This document shows, piece by piece, positions 34,924 through 42,968 of a stretch of 64,000 bases of DNA. The notes beneath the pieces are model-generated. The model did not search any database. It saw nothing but the letters and a program-made list of their open reading frames with translations, and was not told the DNA's origin. Source of the stretch: an uncultured Pseudoflavonifractor sp. (GTDB lineage Bacteria; Bacillota; Clostridia; Oscillospirales; Oscillospiraceae). Where the stretch lies: the NCBI GenBank assembly GCA_947651395.1, contig CANSYW010000007.1:1-64000 (forward strand), written 5' to 3'. Positions within the stretch are counted from its first letter, which is position 1. Every line of letters begins with the position of its first letter. A program made the translations under genes and the position numbers.

Positions 34924-35144
34924 GCGCGGAGAAGTGGGCTGCTGAGGGGCTAACGACGGAGCGCTGCCCAGCCGTCGGGAGCGAAGCGACCTTACGGATG
35001 GGGCGTGCCCCTTGCGGGTTGAGCGGACGGATCAACGGGGCAAAGCCCCGACAAACGGCGCGCGAAGTCGGAGGAGTTAGATCCCGAAGCGTCCAGCCCG
35101 CTTCGAAGCGTGATAATGCGGCGTGACAATGTAGCAGAAAAGGA
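34924..35144. other. Gene-free GC-rich stretch with short hairpins after uraA
   Basis: About 220 bases without a believable gene. Short hairpins occur: GGGGC-GT-GCCCC near 35004, GGGGC-AAA-GCCCC near 35038 and GCTTCGAAGC near 35100. The composition and hairpins resemble a decayed small repeat element or structured 3' UTR, but I found no matching ends. Confidence 0.4.
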
Positions 35145-35180
35145 GGCCCCGGACACCGCCCTGTCCGGGGCCGCTTTTTT
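35145..35180 (+). terminator. uraA transcription terminator
   Basis: An 11-bp perfect stem GGCCCCGGACA/TGTCCGGGGCC with a CCGCCC loop and GCTTTTTT tail. Confidence 0.93.
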
Positions 35181-35188
35181 CACCGACA

Positions 35189-35215
35189 TTAGCACTCCGA
35201 TTAACGGAGTGCTAA
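35189..35215. promoter_or_regulatory. CIRCE element 1 (HrcA operator)
   Basis: Exact consensus TTAGCACTC-N9-GAGTGCTAA. CIRCE is bound by the HrcA repressor and controls class I heat shock genes. It lies 200 bases upstream of hsp20. hrcA itself is not in the window. Confidence 0.97.
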
Positions 35216-35356
35216 TGTTTACAATTTGGACATAATTTATGGTATATTTGTTCACAGCCATTGACTATACTTGGTTTCAGAAAACAGGAGCAGGCCGGGG
35301 AGAGAAAAGAAGCTCCCACTGCCGGAAAGGATGAGGCCCGTGGAGCCCGAAAAATA

Positions 35357-35383
35357 TTAGCAGGACAAATATGTGAGTGCTAA
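35357..35383. promoter_or_regulatory. CIRCE element 2 (degenerate left arm)
   Basis: TTAGCAGGA-N9-GAGTGCTAA: same 27-bp frame as CIRCE with a perfect right half and six of nine left-arm bases conserved. It ends 32 bases before the hsp20 ATG, in the 5' leader or promoter. Confidence 0.75.
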
Positions 35384-35415
35384 ATAGAAATCAAAATGAA
35401 AAAGGAGTTTTTACT

Positions 35416-35841
35416 ATGTTTGGAATGATCCCCTTTGACCGCGGCGACAACAATTTCTTTGATACCTTTGACAACTTCACCCGTGACTTTTTCCGCAAGA
35501 GCAACGCGGAGCTGCCCGCCTTCCGCACCGACATCCGGGACACCGGAGACAGCTATCTGCTGGAGGCCGAACTGCCCGGCTTCCGGAAGGAGGATATCTC
35601 CCTGGATCTGAAGGACGGTATTCTCACCATCACCGCCGTCCATCAGGACAGCGCGGAGACCAGGGATGAGGGCGGCTATATCCGCCGGGAGCGCCGGGTG
35701 GGCTCCTTCCAGCGCAGCTTTGACGTCACCGGCATTGACGAGGGCGCCATTACCGCCGCCTACGAAAACGGCGTGCTGGCCCTGACCCTGCCCAAGGTCA
35801 AGCCTGTGGAGCCGGAGACCAAGAAGATCATGATCCAGTAA
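35416..35841 (+). CDS. Hsp20/alpha-crystallin family small heat shock protein
   Basis: A 141-residue ATP-independent holdase that binds unfolding proteins as an oligomer. N-terminal DNFTRDFFRKSN is followed by the alpha-crystallin domain (about 40-130: PAFRTDIRDTGDSYLLEAEL, GFRKEDISLDLKDGILTITA) and the ENGVLALTLPK motif, ending with a short KKIMIQ tail. ATG 35416 with AAAGGAG upstream; the longer frame from 35377 overlaps CIRCE 2. It is first of an hsp20-clpB unit under two CIRCE operators. Confidence 0.95.
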   Translation: MFGMIPFDRGDNNFFDTFDNFTRDFFRKSNAELPAFRTDIRDTGDSYLLEAELPGFRKEDISLDLKDGILTITAVHQDSAETRDEGGYIRRERRVGSFQRSFDVTGIDEGAITAAYENGVLALTLPKVKPVEPETKKIMIQ

Positions 35842-35882
35842 AGAAGTGCGCAGCATGACAGTAAAGAAGTGCGAGGAAAAGA

Positions 35883-35914
35883 GGCCGGTCAGCGGACGCT
35901 GGCCGGCCCTTTTT
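35883..35914 (+). terminator. Hairpin between hsp20 and clpB
   Basis: An 11-bp stem GGCCGGTCAGC/GCTGGCCGGCC with GGAC loop and CTTTTTG tail. Probably a leaky terminator that makes hsp20 more abundant than clpB. Just upstream, AGTAAAGAAGTGCG occurs twice (about 35838 and 35860). Confidence 0.75.
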
Positions 35915-35931
35915 GAAAGGACGTGAGAAAT

Positions 35932-38559
35932 ATGAATACACAAAACTATACCCAAAAGACCCTTGAGGCCATTCAGGCGGCCCAGTCTGTGGCCACGGGA
36001 TACGGCAGCCAGCAGCTGGAGCAATGCCACCTGCTGCTGGCCCTTTTGGAGGCGGAAAACGGCCTGGTTCCCCAGCTTCTGGCCGGGATGGGCCTTACGG
36101 TACCTAGCTTTCACGCCGCGGCAAAGGCCCTGGTGGAGCGCCAGCCCAAGGTCTCCGGCCCGGGTCGGGAGCTGGGGAAGATCTATATCTCTCCGGGGGC
36201 GGAGCGGACCTTGCGTGCCGCTGGGGAGACCGCCGGGCAGATGAAGGACGAGTACGTCTCAGTAGAGCATCTGCTGCTGGCCCTGTGCGAGACCGCCGAG
36301 CGGGATCTGGCGGAGCTGTTCAAGACCTACCAGGTCACCCGGGAGGGGATCCTGGCGGCCCTGGCCAACGTGCGGGGGGATCAGCGGGTGACCTCGGACA
36401 ATCCGGAGGAGACGTACGACGCCCTGAAAAAGTACGGCACCGACCTGGTGGAGCGCTCACGGCGCAACGAGCTGGATCCGGTGATCGGCCGGGACGAGGA
36501 GATCCGCAACGTGATCCGGATCCTCTCCCGGAAGAGCAAGAATAACCCGGTGCTCATCGGCGAGCCCGGGGTGGGCAAGACCGCCATCGCCGAGGGGCTG
36601 GCCCAGCGGATCGTGAAGGGGGACGTGCCCGCCTCCCTGAAAGACAAGACCATCTTCAACCTGGATATGGGCGCCCTTATCGCGGGGGCCAAGTACCGGG
36701 GTGAGTTCGAGGAGCGGCTCAAGGCCGTTCTCACCGAGGTGAAGAGGTCCGAGGGCCGGATCATCCTGTTCATCGATGAGCTCCACACCATCGTGGGGGC
36801 GGGGAAGACCGAGGGCAGCATGGACGCGGGCAACCTCTTAAAGCCCATGCTGGCCCGGGGAGAGCTCCACTGCATTGGCGCCACCACCCTCAACGAGTAC
36901 CGCCGGTATATCGAAAAGGACGCTGCCCTGGAGCGGCGCTTTCAGCCCGTGCTGGTGAAGGAGCCCACCGTGGAGGATACGGTGGCCATCCTCCGGGGCC
37001 TGAAGGAGCGTTACCAGGTCTTCCATGGGGTGAAGATCACCGACGCGGCGATCATTGCCGCCGCCACCCTCTCCAACCGCTATATCACCGACCGGTTCCT
37101 CCCGGATAAGGCCATCGACCTTATCGATGAGGCCTGCGCCACCGTGCGTACCGAGATCGACTCCATGCCCACCGAGCTGGACGTGCTCCAGGGCAAGATG
37201 ACCCAGTTGGAGATCGAGGAGCGGGCTTTGGTGAAGGAGACCGACAAGCTCTCCCGGGAGCACCTGGAGGATATCCGCAGGGAGCTGTCCGACCTGGAGG
37301 AGGAGTTCAAAGCCAAAAAAGCCCGGTGGGAGAACGAGAAGGGCGTCATCGGCCGGGTGCAGAAGCTCCGGGAGGAGCTGGAGCAGGCCAACGGCGAGCT
37401 GACCCGGGCCCAGCGGCAGTATGACCTGGAGAAGGCCGCCCAGCTCCAGTACGGCCGCATTCCCCAGCTCCAAAAGGAACTGGAGGCCCAGGAGGCCCTG
37501 GCCAATCAGGATCGGGAGGAAAGCCTGCTCCGGGACAAGGTCACCGAGGAGGAGGTGGGCCGCATCGTGGAGCGGTGGACGGGCATTCCCGTGGCCCGGC
37601 TCATGGAGGGCGAGCGGGAGAAGCTGCTGGGCCTGGAGGAGCTGCTCCACCGGCGGGTTATCGGACAGGAGGAGGCGGTTCGACTGGTGAGCGAGTCCAT
37701 CCTCCGCTCCCGGGCGGGAGTGGCCGACCCCAATAAGCCCATCGGCTCCTTTCTCTTCCTGGGGCCTACCGGCGTGGGCAAGACTGAGCTTGCCAAGGCC
37801 CTGGCCGCCGCCCTCTTTGACAGCGAGAAGAACCTGGTGCGCATCGACATGTCGGAGTACATGGAGAAGTTTGCCGTCACCCGTCTCATTGGCGCCCCGC
37901 CGGGATATGTAGGCTATGAGGAGGGGGGGCAGCTCACCGAGGCGGTGCGCCGCAGTCCCTATTCGGTGATCCTCTTTGACGAGGTGGAGAAGGCCCACCC
38001 CGACGTGTTCAACGTGCTGCTCCAGGTGCTGGATGACGGCCGGATCACCGACGGCCAGGGCCGGACGGTGGACTTTAAAAATACCGTCATCATCCTCACC
38101 TCCAACCTGGGCAGTCAGTACCTGCTGGAGGGCATCGACGGGGAGGGGGAGATCACCCCGTCGGCCAGGGAGCAGGTGGAGACCCTGCTGAAGCAGGCCT
38201 TCCGGCCCGAGTTCCTCAACCGGCTGGACGAGATCGTATTCTACAAGCCCCTGACAAGGGACAACGTGAGCCGCATCGTGGATCTGATGATGGACGCTCT
38301 CAACGCCCGGCTGGCCCAAAAGGAGCTGCGTTGCGAGCTTACGGCACAGGCCAGGCAGCTCATCCTGGAGAGAGGCTACGAGCCCCTCTACGGCGCCAGG
38401 CCCCTGCGGCGCTATCTCCAGCACTCGGTGGAGACCCTGGTGAGCCGGGCCATCATCGCCGGGGAGGTCTCGGAGGGAGATACCCTGACGGTGGGGGTAA
38501 AGGACGGAGAGCTGACGGTGGAGGGCCGGCAGATCCTCCGGGGAGAGATCGTGGAATAA
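35932..38559 (+). CDS. clpB: ATP-dependent disaggregase ClpB
   Basis: An 875-residue hexameric AAA+ unfoldase rescuing aggregated proteins with DnaK. Clp N-domain (about 1-145); NBD1 with Walker [10 protein letters not shown] near 210 and Walker B ILFIDELH near 280; coiled-coil M domain (about 400-530), the mark of ClpB rather than ClpC; NBD2 with [15 protein letters not shown] near 605 and [15 protein letters not shown] near 680. ATG 35932 starts [15 protein letters not shown] after GAAAGGACG. Shares CIRCE control with hsp20 through readthrough. Confidence 0.97.
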   Translation: MNTQNYTQKTLEAIQAAQSVATGYGSQQLEQCHLLLALLEAENGLVPQLLAGMGLTVPSFHAAAKALVERQPKVSGPGRELGKIYISPGAERTLRAAGETAGQMKDEYVSVEHLLLALCETAERDLAELFKTYQVTREGILAALANVRGDQRVTSDNPEETYDALKKYGTDLVERSRRNELDPVIGRDEEIRNVIRILSRKSKNNPVLIGEPGVGKTAIAEGLAQRIVKGDVPASLKDKTIFNLDMGALIAGAKYRGEFEERLKAVLTEVKRSEGRIILFIDELHTIVGAGKTEGSMDAGNLLKPMLARGELHCIGATTLNEYRRYIEKDAALERRFQPVLVKEPTVEDTVAILRGLKERYQVFHGVKITDAAIIAAATLSNRYITDRFLPDKAIDLIDEACATVRTEIDSMPTELDVLQGKMTQLEIEERALVKETDKLSREHLEDIRRELSDLEEEFKAKKARWENEKGVIGRVQKLREELEQANGELTRAQRQYDLEKAAQLQYGRIPQLQKELEAQEALANQDREESLLRDKVTEEEVGRIVERWTGIPVARLMEGEREKLLGLEELLHRRVIGQEEAVRLVSESILRSRAGVADPNKPIGSFLFLGPTGVGKTELAKALAAALFDSEKNLVRIDMSEYMEKFAVTRLIGAPPGYVGYEEGGQLTEAVRRSPYSVILFDEVEKAHPDVFNVLLQVLDDGRITDGQGRTVDFKNTVIILTSNLGSQYLLEGIDGEGEITPSAREQVETLLKQAFRPEFLNRLDEIVFYKPLTRDNVSRIVDLMMDALNARLAQKELRCELTAQARQLILERGYEPLYGARPLRRYLQHSVETLVSRAIIAGEVSEGDTLTVGVKDGELTVEGRQILRGEIVE

Positions 38560-38566
38560 CATCGGT

Positions 38567-38609
38567 AAAAACCGGGACGCTCTGCCACATGGCAGAGCGT
38601 CCCGGTTTT
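38567..38609. terminator. Bidirectional terminator after clpB
   Basis: A 19-bp stem AAAACCGGGACGCTCTGCC/GGCAGAGCGTCCCGGTTTT around ACAT, between clpB and the convergent carboxypeptidase gene. Confidence 0.93.
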
Positions 38610-38626
38610 CATCCGCGAAAGAGCTC

Positions 38627-40120
38627 TCACATCCCCATATAGGAGAAGTGCATGTAGTCGTGGTAGCCGCTGGCCTGGTCGGCATCCCCAGCCCAGGCGT
38701 CCCCGCCCCAGGACCAGCCGTGCTCGGCGAAGATGCGCACCACCGAGCCGTCCGGGTCGATGGAATAGGGATCCTCCCCGGGGGCCCAGTGGCTGCCCAC
38801 CATGGCCTTCCCGTCCCTGACCTGGTAGTTTTCGTTGGCGTTGATGTCGATGGCGGTGCCGCAGTTGTGTTCCCCGGTGGCGCTGTCTCCCCGCCAGGAG
38901 TAGCCGCCGATGTCGTGGATGGGGAACTGCTCGGGATCGTTGAAGATCTCGGTGAAGAGGGCCAGAGTATCCTCGGCAATGGCGGAATGGATGACCAGAT
39001 CGGCGGAGGAGGCTGTCTTGTTCCCCTGTCGGTCTATCTGCCATATGGGAACGGTGATGGTGGTCATGGCGGCGTAGGCCTCGGCCTGGTTGGCAAAGCG
39101 GCGTTTTTCCGCCTCCCCGAAGAGGAGAGTGTGCTTCTGCTCGTTCTCCCCCTGGAACCAGAGCCAGAAGGGCTGGGCGTCGTAATCCTCCCAGCTGACC
39201 TCTCCCCGCTGCGCGGCCTCTTCAAAGTCGGCCTGGGCGTTCTCCGCCCTGGTATAGGGCCGGTAGACCAGGGTGTACTCGTCCCTGCGGGTGGTCACCC
39301 ACTCATAGCCGGAGATATTGACATGGCGGGGAAGTAGCTCATAGAGGGCGGCAAGGTCCATCGAATACGTAATGGGAAGCCCCACCGTGGTCTCCACGAT
39401 CTGATCCTCCATCAGAGGGTTGCCCTTTTGGTCGGTGATGTGGACGGTCACCGTCTTTTCCTCCCCGTAGTGGTTCTCCTCCTCGGCTTCTGTGACCCGC
39501 AGCAGCAGGACGCTGCCGTCGGCGCGCTTTATGGTCTCCCCGCCGCCGAAGGTGCCGTCGTCCCGGCCCCGGACGATGCCGGCGTCATAGAGCCGGGTGA
39601 GGGCCTGCTGATAGGCTTCGCCCAGGGCGGCATAGTCGGAGAAGGTCTCCTGGGCGGTTTTGGGCTCCTCCCAGTACCAGCCGAAGCCCTCACTGCGCTT
39701 GTCGGCCTCCTCGGGCAGCATACGTGCCAGCAGTACGGCGGCGTCGGCCCGGAGGATGGGCTCTGAGAGGGTGAGGGGGGTCACGGGGAGAAAATCTCCC
39801 TCGGTGAGCAGCCCCTCCCCCAGAGCGGCCCAGTAGCCCGCCTGATCCCAGTTGGTTCCCGAGGCGACGAGGGCGGCGTAGGTCTCGGGGTAGAAGGCCC
39901 GATCCAGCATCACCAGGTACTGCCCCCAGGTGAGGGTGTCCTCCGGACGGATGGAGCCGTCGTCATAGCCGGTGATAATGCCCAGCTCCACGGCCTGGAC
40001 CATGTCCTCATAGGCCCAGTGGGAGGAGGACAGGTCGGAAAAGCGGGCGGCCTGGGCTCCCTGGGACAGAAGGAGGGCGGCGGCAAGGGTCAGGGGAAGG
40101 AGTCGGAAGGGACGTTTCAT
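38627..40120 (-). CDS. Secreted SLH-domain D-alanyl-D-alanine carboxypeptidase (M15, VanY type)
   Basis: A 497-residue exported protein. Signal peptide MKRPFRLLPLTLAAALLLSQ; SLH modules at about 25-85 (SHWAYEDMVQAVELGIITGY), about 90-150 and about 165-215 anchor it to the wall polymer. A middle region of unknown fold is followed by the C-terminal M15 peptidase with TGEHNCGTAIDINANE (SxHxxGxAxD-like: His and Asp ligands) and YHDYMHFSYMG (catalytic Asp/His end). It trims pentapeptide stems. ATG 40120 has AGGAGG upstream. Promoter TTGACT-N17-TATACT at 40159-40187. Confidence 0.88.
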   Translation of the reverse strand: MKRPFRLLPLTLAAALLLSQGAQAARFSDLSSSHWAYEDMVQAVELGIITGYDDGSIRPEDTLTWGQYLVMLDRAFYPETYAALVASGTNWDQAGYWAALGEGLLTEGDFLPVTPLTLSEPILRADAAVLLARMLPEEADKRSEGFGWYWEEPKTAQETFSDYAALGEAYQQALTRLYDAGIVRGRDDGTFGGGETIKRADGSVLLLRVTEAEEENHYGEEKTVTVHITDQKGNPLMEDQIVETTVGLPITYSMDLAALYELLPRHVNISGYEWVTTRRDEYTLVYRPYTRAENAQADFEEAAQRGEVSWEDYDAQPFWLWFQGENEQKHTLLFGEAEKRRFANQAEAYAAMTTITVPIWQIDRQGNKTASSADLVIHSAIAEDTLALFTEIFNDPEQFPIHDIGGYSWRGDSATGEHNCGTAIDINANENYQVRDGKAMVGSHWAPGEDPYSIDPDGSVVRIFAEHGWSWGGDAWAGDADQASGYHDYMHFSYMGM

Positions 40121-40158
40121 GAAATGCCTCCTGCGCTTCGACATATTTCTACTTCAAA

Positions 40159-40187
40159 AGTATAGCCCTCCCAAGGGGGCAAGTCAA
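40159..40187 (-). promoter_or_regulatory. Promoter of the SLH-M15 carboxypeptidase
   Basis: On the minus strand TTGACT (40187-40182), 17 bp, TATACT (40164-40159). No WalR-type box is seen here, unlike the two SleB genes upstream. Confidence 0.75.
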
Positions 40188-40198
40188 GGCGCGGCGGG

Positions 40199-40230
40199 CA
40201 AAAAACCGCCCCTCCCTTTGGGAGGGGCGG
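40199..40230 (-). terminator. Terminator of the first SleB gene
   Basis: An 11-bp stem CCGCCCCTCCC/GGGAGGGGCGG with AAA loop and, on the minus strand, a TTTTTTG tail. It separates the 40253 gene from the carboxypeptidase promoter. Confidence 0.9.
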
Positions 40231-40252
40231 CAACAATTTTTGGAACGGAAGA

Positions 40253-41071
40253 TCAGGCGTAGAAGGCGTGGGCGCCGATGGTGGCCACATAGGGGCGGTT
40301 CCGGCTGGCCCAGCTGTTGGGGGAGTAGCGGGGATTGATGAAGTAGAGGGCGTTCCCGGCGGTGTTTGCCCCGTCCAGACACAGCTTGGCGGCCACCAGA
40401 CATTCAGCGGTGGGGGTGCTGTAGATGGTGCCGTTGGACACGGGGGTGAACTGGTTGCGCTGGAAGATCACCTCATAGACCGTGTTGGGGAACCTGGGGT
40501 CGCTGACCCGGTTGAGCACCACGTTGCCCACGGCGATCTTGCCCTCCAGGGACTGGTTTCCGCTCTCGGCATAGATGATATGGCTCAGCCAATAGACCAC
40601 GTCCTCCGGATAGGCTGTCTCGCCGGCGAGGATGGGGCCGGCGCCGGCGGTGAAGACCACGTCCCGGCCTATGGGATCCCAGGACACATTGGCGCCCAGA
40701 GCGGTGGCCAGCACCCGGCTGGGTACCTGAATGATGCCGTCCAGGGTCTTGGTGCCCTGGGGCATATAGAGATAACGGCCGTTGGCGATGAGGTAGGGCC
40801 GCCCGGGCTGAATGGTCATGAACAGGCCGGTGGCGGTGACCACCACCTGGCCGTCCTGCCAGATGGTGTAGGCGTCGGGGTACAGGGCCCGGACTATGGG
40901 CCAATAGGACACGAAGGTGGTTTGCCCTTCGACCTGAACGGGGACGTCCAGGTCAATGACGGCGTTGTTGACGATAACGTCGATGCCGTCGCTCTCAACA
41001 GCGATGACGTTGCCGCTCAGGCCAAAGGTCAGGCACAGGCACATCGCCAGAGTGAGAAGACGTTTCAACAT
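40253..41071 (-). CDS. SleB-type cell-wall hydrolase, paralog A
   Basis: A 272-residue secreted protein. Signal peptide (MLKRLLTLAMCLCLTFGLS), an N-terminal copper-amine-oxidase-like stalk domain (about 30-145), then a Hydrolase_2/SleB domain (about 155-272): VYWLSHIIYAESGNQSLEGK with the catalytic Glu, AVGNVVLNRV, FPNTVYEVIF and the final GAHAFYA. SleB enzymes are lytic transglycosylases of spore cortex or vegetative wall. Its promoter overlaps a WalR-type box, which argues for a vegetative role in wall remodelling. Paralogous to 41396-42172. Confidence 0.9.
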   Translation of the reverse strand: MLKRLLTLAMCLCLTFGLSGNVIAVESDGIDVIVNNAVIDLDVPVQVEGQTTFVSYWPIVRALYPDAYTIWQDGQVVVTATGLFMTIQPGRPYLIANGRYLYMPQGTKTLDGIIQVPSRVLATALGANVSWDPIGRDVVFTAGAGPILAGETAYPEDVVYWLSHIIYAESGNQSLEGKIAVGNVVLNRVSDPRFPNTVYEVIFQRNQFTPVSNGTIYSTPTAECLVAAKLCLDGANTAGNALYFINPRYSPNSWASRNRPYVATIGAHAFYA

Positions 41072-41121
41072 GAAAGTATTCCTCCTGCATAGTCACAATT
41101 TGGGATCCGTTCCTCACAAAT

Positions 41122-41159
41122 TGTAACCGCATTGTAACCGTTTTGAAACCAAAAGTCAA
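41122..41159 (-). promoter_or_regulatory. Promoter with WalR-type box, SleB paralog A
   Basis: Minus-strand promoter TTGACT (41159-41154), 17 bp, TACAAT (41136-41131). On the + strand TGTAAC-N5-TGTAAC at 41122-41138 is an exact match to the WalR (YycF) consensus TGTWAH-N5-TGTWAH and covers the -10 box. Confidence 0.75.
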
Positions 41160-41336
41160 GAAAAATTTTTTGAAAACGGCATATTTGGAGAAAAAATGTC
41201 GATTTTGAAGTCAAAAAATTATCGAAAGAAGTTACAGGTGAAAACGGGCGGAGGCCTTGGGAGAACAGGGATAGCGCCTTGGAAGCAATTTCTGTGCCAA
41301 AGAGGAGAGAAAAGGAGAGGGGCAGGCAAAAAAATT
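41160..41336. other. AT-rich intergenic stretch between the SleB paralogs
   Basis: No supported gene. Bases 41160-41230 are strongly AT-rich, upstream of the paralog A promoter, and might act as an UP-element-like region. Confidence 0.45.
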
Positions 41337-41380
41337 GAAAGGGCCCGCCGCAAAACAGCCGTTTTGCGGCGGGCCCTTTC
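41337..41380 (-). terminator. Terminator of the second SleB gene
   Basis: A 20-bp perfect stem beginning GAAAGGGCCCGCCGC with a 4-base loop, followed on the minus strand by AATTTTTTTGCC. Confidence 0.93.
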
Positions 41381-41395
41381 GGATCTGACCTGTTT

Positions 41396-42172
41396 TTAAA
41401 GATAGAACCAGTGGGCGCCGATGGTGGTGACATAGGGGCGGTTTTCCATGGTCCAGTGGTTGTCGGTGAGCTCGGGGGCAAGGAAGTAAAGGCTTTCTCC
41501 CACGGTGTTCTCCCCCGCCAGACAGGCGATGGCGGCCTGGACGCTCTCCTGGGTGGGCGTGTTGTAGACCGTGCCGTTTCGAACCGGCTCAAACTGGCCG
41601 CCCCAGCGGTCGTCGAAGATGACGCCGTAAATGGTATTGGGAAACTCGGGGCTTTTGACCCGGTTGAGTACCACGTTGCCCACGGCGATCTTTCCCTCCC
41701 AGCACTCCCCCTGACTTTCGGCGGAGATAATACGGGAGAGCCAGTAGACCTGGTCGTCATAGTCGGTGTCCACGGTGGTGAGCTCCACAGCGCCGGTGAG
41801 GCGGTTCCAGGTGACCTCCGCCCCCAGCAGGGCGGCCAGGGGCCGGATGGGGACCAGGGTGCGGCCCTCCTCCAGCCGGACGGGGGAGGAGAGGGGAAGG
41901 GTGTCGCCGTTGTGGATGAGCTGGGTCTCCCCGGGTCGGGCGGTGAGGGTGAGCCGGGGGGTGCGGACAGCGGCTTTTCCGGATTCCCAGGTCACGTCGG
42001 CCTCGGGGCAGAGGGCCTCCGACACGGCCCGGAGGGAGACGTAGGTGGAGCCGTCATAGACCGGGGCGTGGCCCACGTCCAGGGGAAGGCCGTCCAGAGT
42101 CAGCTCTACGGCGCCGGCAGGGGAAGTCAAGAGGAGCAGGCCCAGAAGAAGGGCGGGGATCTGGCGTTTCAT
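41396..42172 (-). CDS. SleB-type cell-wall hydrolase, paralog B
   Basis: A 258-residue paralog of the 40253 product with the same layout: signal peptide (MKRQIPALLLGLLLLTSPAG), a stalk domain (about 22-130), then the SleB hydrolase domain with VYWLSRIISAESQGECWEGK (catalytic Glu), AVGNVVLNRVKSPEFPNTIY and terminal GAHWFYL. It has its own terminator and promoter, so the pair arose by duplication but is expressed separately. The promoter has the same WalR-type box in the same register. Confidence 0.9.
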   Translation of the reverse strand: MKRQIPALLLGLLLLTSPAGAVELTLDGLPLDVGHAPVYDGSTYVSLRAVSEALCPEADVTWESGKAAVRTPRLTLTARPGETQLIHNGDTLPLSSPVRLEEGRTLVPIRPLAALLGAEVTWNRLTGAVELTTVDTDYDDQVYWLSRIISAESQGECWEGKIAVGNVVLNRVKSPEFPNTIYGVIFDDRWGGQFEPVRNGTVYNTPTQESVQAAIACLAGENTVGESLYFLAPELTDNHWTMENRPYVTTIGAHWFYL

Positions 42173-42195
42173 GGGGGTGCCTCCTTGAAATGGAA

Positions 42196-42233
42196 TGTAA
42201 CAAAAGTGTAACCGATAGCAAACCTTGTTTCAA
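42196..42233 (-). promoter_or_regulatory. Promoter with WalR-type box, SleB paralog B
   Basis: Minus-strand promoter TTGAAA (42233-42228), 17 bp, TACACT (42210-42205). On the + strand TGTAAC-N5-TGTAAC at 42196-42212 overlaps the -10 with the same geometry as in paralog A. Confidence 0.75.
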
Positions 42234-42278
42234 GGGACAATGTTTTCCTTGGAAGAACCTGGCGGCAATGGACAAGAT

Positions 42279-42329
42279 CCCCCGGCGAGGGGGCCTCGCC
42301 GGGGGTAAGTACCGCCCGTTACGGGCGGT
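42279..42329. other. Two adjacent strong hairpins
   Basis: CCCCCGGCGAG/CTCGCCGGGGG (42279-42305) and ACCGCCCGT-T-ACGGGCGGT (42311-42329). Neither has a good T-run. They lie just downstream (minus strand) of the small reading frame at 42348-42533. Confidence 0.55.
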
Positions 42330-42347
42330 GGGGATGCTGGGTATAGT

Positions 42348-42533
42348 TTACATAATGTGTTCCTGACAGAAGTCGTCCAGGACCTGGACGCCCATTCGAT
42401 CCCAACTGGCCAGAGGAAACTTTCGAATACTCGTGGCGTCCCATTGGGAACACAGGCGTTTTTCCGGGTCCAGACGAAGACTGTCGGCAGGGCGGGCTGT
42501 TCTCTTTTTGTTCACGCTCACACCGGTCTCCAT
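42348..42533 (-). CDS. Possible small protein, 61 aa
   Basis: A short frame starting METGVSVNKKRTARPADSLR and ending DRMGVQVLDDFCQEHIM. GGGGGTGACGGT precedes the ATG, a fair ribosome site, and hairpins follow the stop. Composition is protein-like (basic N-terminus, acidic amphipathic C-terminus). No family recognised. I see no clear promoter, so this remains tentative. Confidence 0.4.
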   Translation of the reverse strand: METGVSVNKKRTARPADSLRLDPEKRLCSQWDATSIRKFPLASWDRMGVQVLDDFCQEHIM

Positions 42534-42634
42534 ACCGTCACCCCCAGAAACAAGTGTGCCCCATGGAGAGGAAAGAATGGCTGGAATTTGATGGAAGGGA
42601 ATTTGATCCTGGTGATTTGCGGAAAAAGGACAAG

Positions 42635-42663
42635 AAAAAACCGCCGTCTGAGGACGGCGGTTT
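42635..42663 (-). terminator. rpmB terminator
   Basis: A 10-bp stem AACCGCCGTC/GACGGCGGTT with a 4-base loop and, on the minus strand, a TTTTTTC tail, 16 bases after the rpmB stop. Confidence 0.9.
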
Positions 42664-42678
42664 CTGCCTGAATTGAGA

Positions 42679-42867
42679 TCACACAGCGCGGGTGACCTTG
42701 CCCGAACGGAGGCAACGGGTGCAGACGTACACGTGCTTGGGTGTGCCGCCGACGATTGCCTTGACCCGCTTCACATTGGGCTTCCAGGGACGATTGGAGC
42801 GGCGGTGAGAGTGGGAGACCTGATTGCCGAACACAACGCCCTTGTTGCAGAATTCACATTTGGCCAT
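42679..42867 (-). CDS. rpmB: 50S ribosomal protein L28 (bL28)
   Basis: A 62-residue ribosomal protein, zinc-binding (C+) form: CEFC near the N-terminus and CTRC near the C-terminus, with SHSHRRSNRPWKPNVKRV between. The family and length match exactly. AGGAGG precedes the ATG; own promoter and terminator. Confidence 0.97.
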   Translation of the reverse strand: MAKCEFCNKGVVFGNQVSHSHRRSNRPWKPNVKRVKAIVGGTPKHVYVCTRCLRSGKVTRAV

Positions 42868-42918
42868 TCGCTTTTACCTCCTCGCTGGTCAGGATTCGCT
42901 TGAAAAGCATCGGCTTCT

Positions 42919-42947
42919 ATATTAGCAGAACCAGGGAGAAAAAGCAA
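42919..42947 (-). promoter_or_regulatory. rpmB promoter
   Basis: On the minus strand TTGCTT (42947-42942), 17 bp, TAATAT (42924-42919). Confidence 0.7.
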
Positions 42948-42968
42948 GGGTTTTTTTCAAAAAACGGT

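Noticed and set aside
36838-38979. A 713-codon minus-strand frame under clpB
   Set aside because: Antisense to conserved clpB domains and crossing the clpB terminator.
42561-42678. A 37-codon + strand frame starting MERKEWLEFDG
   Set aside because: No ribosome site or promoter, and its end is made of the rpmB terminator.
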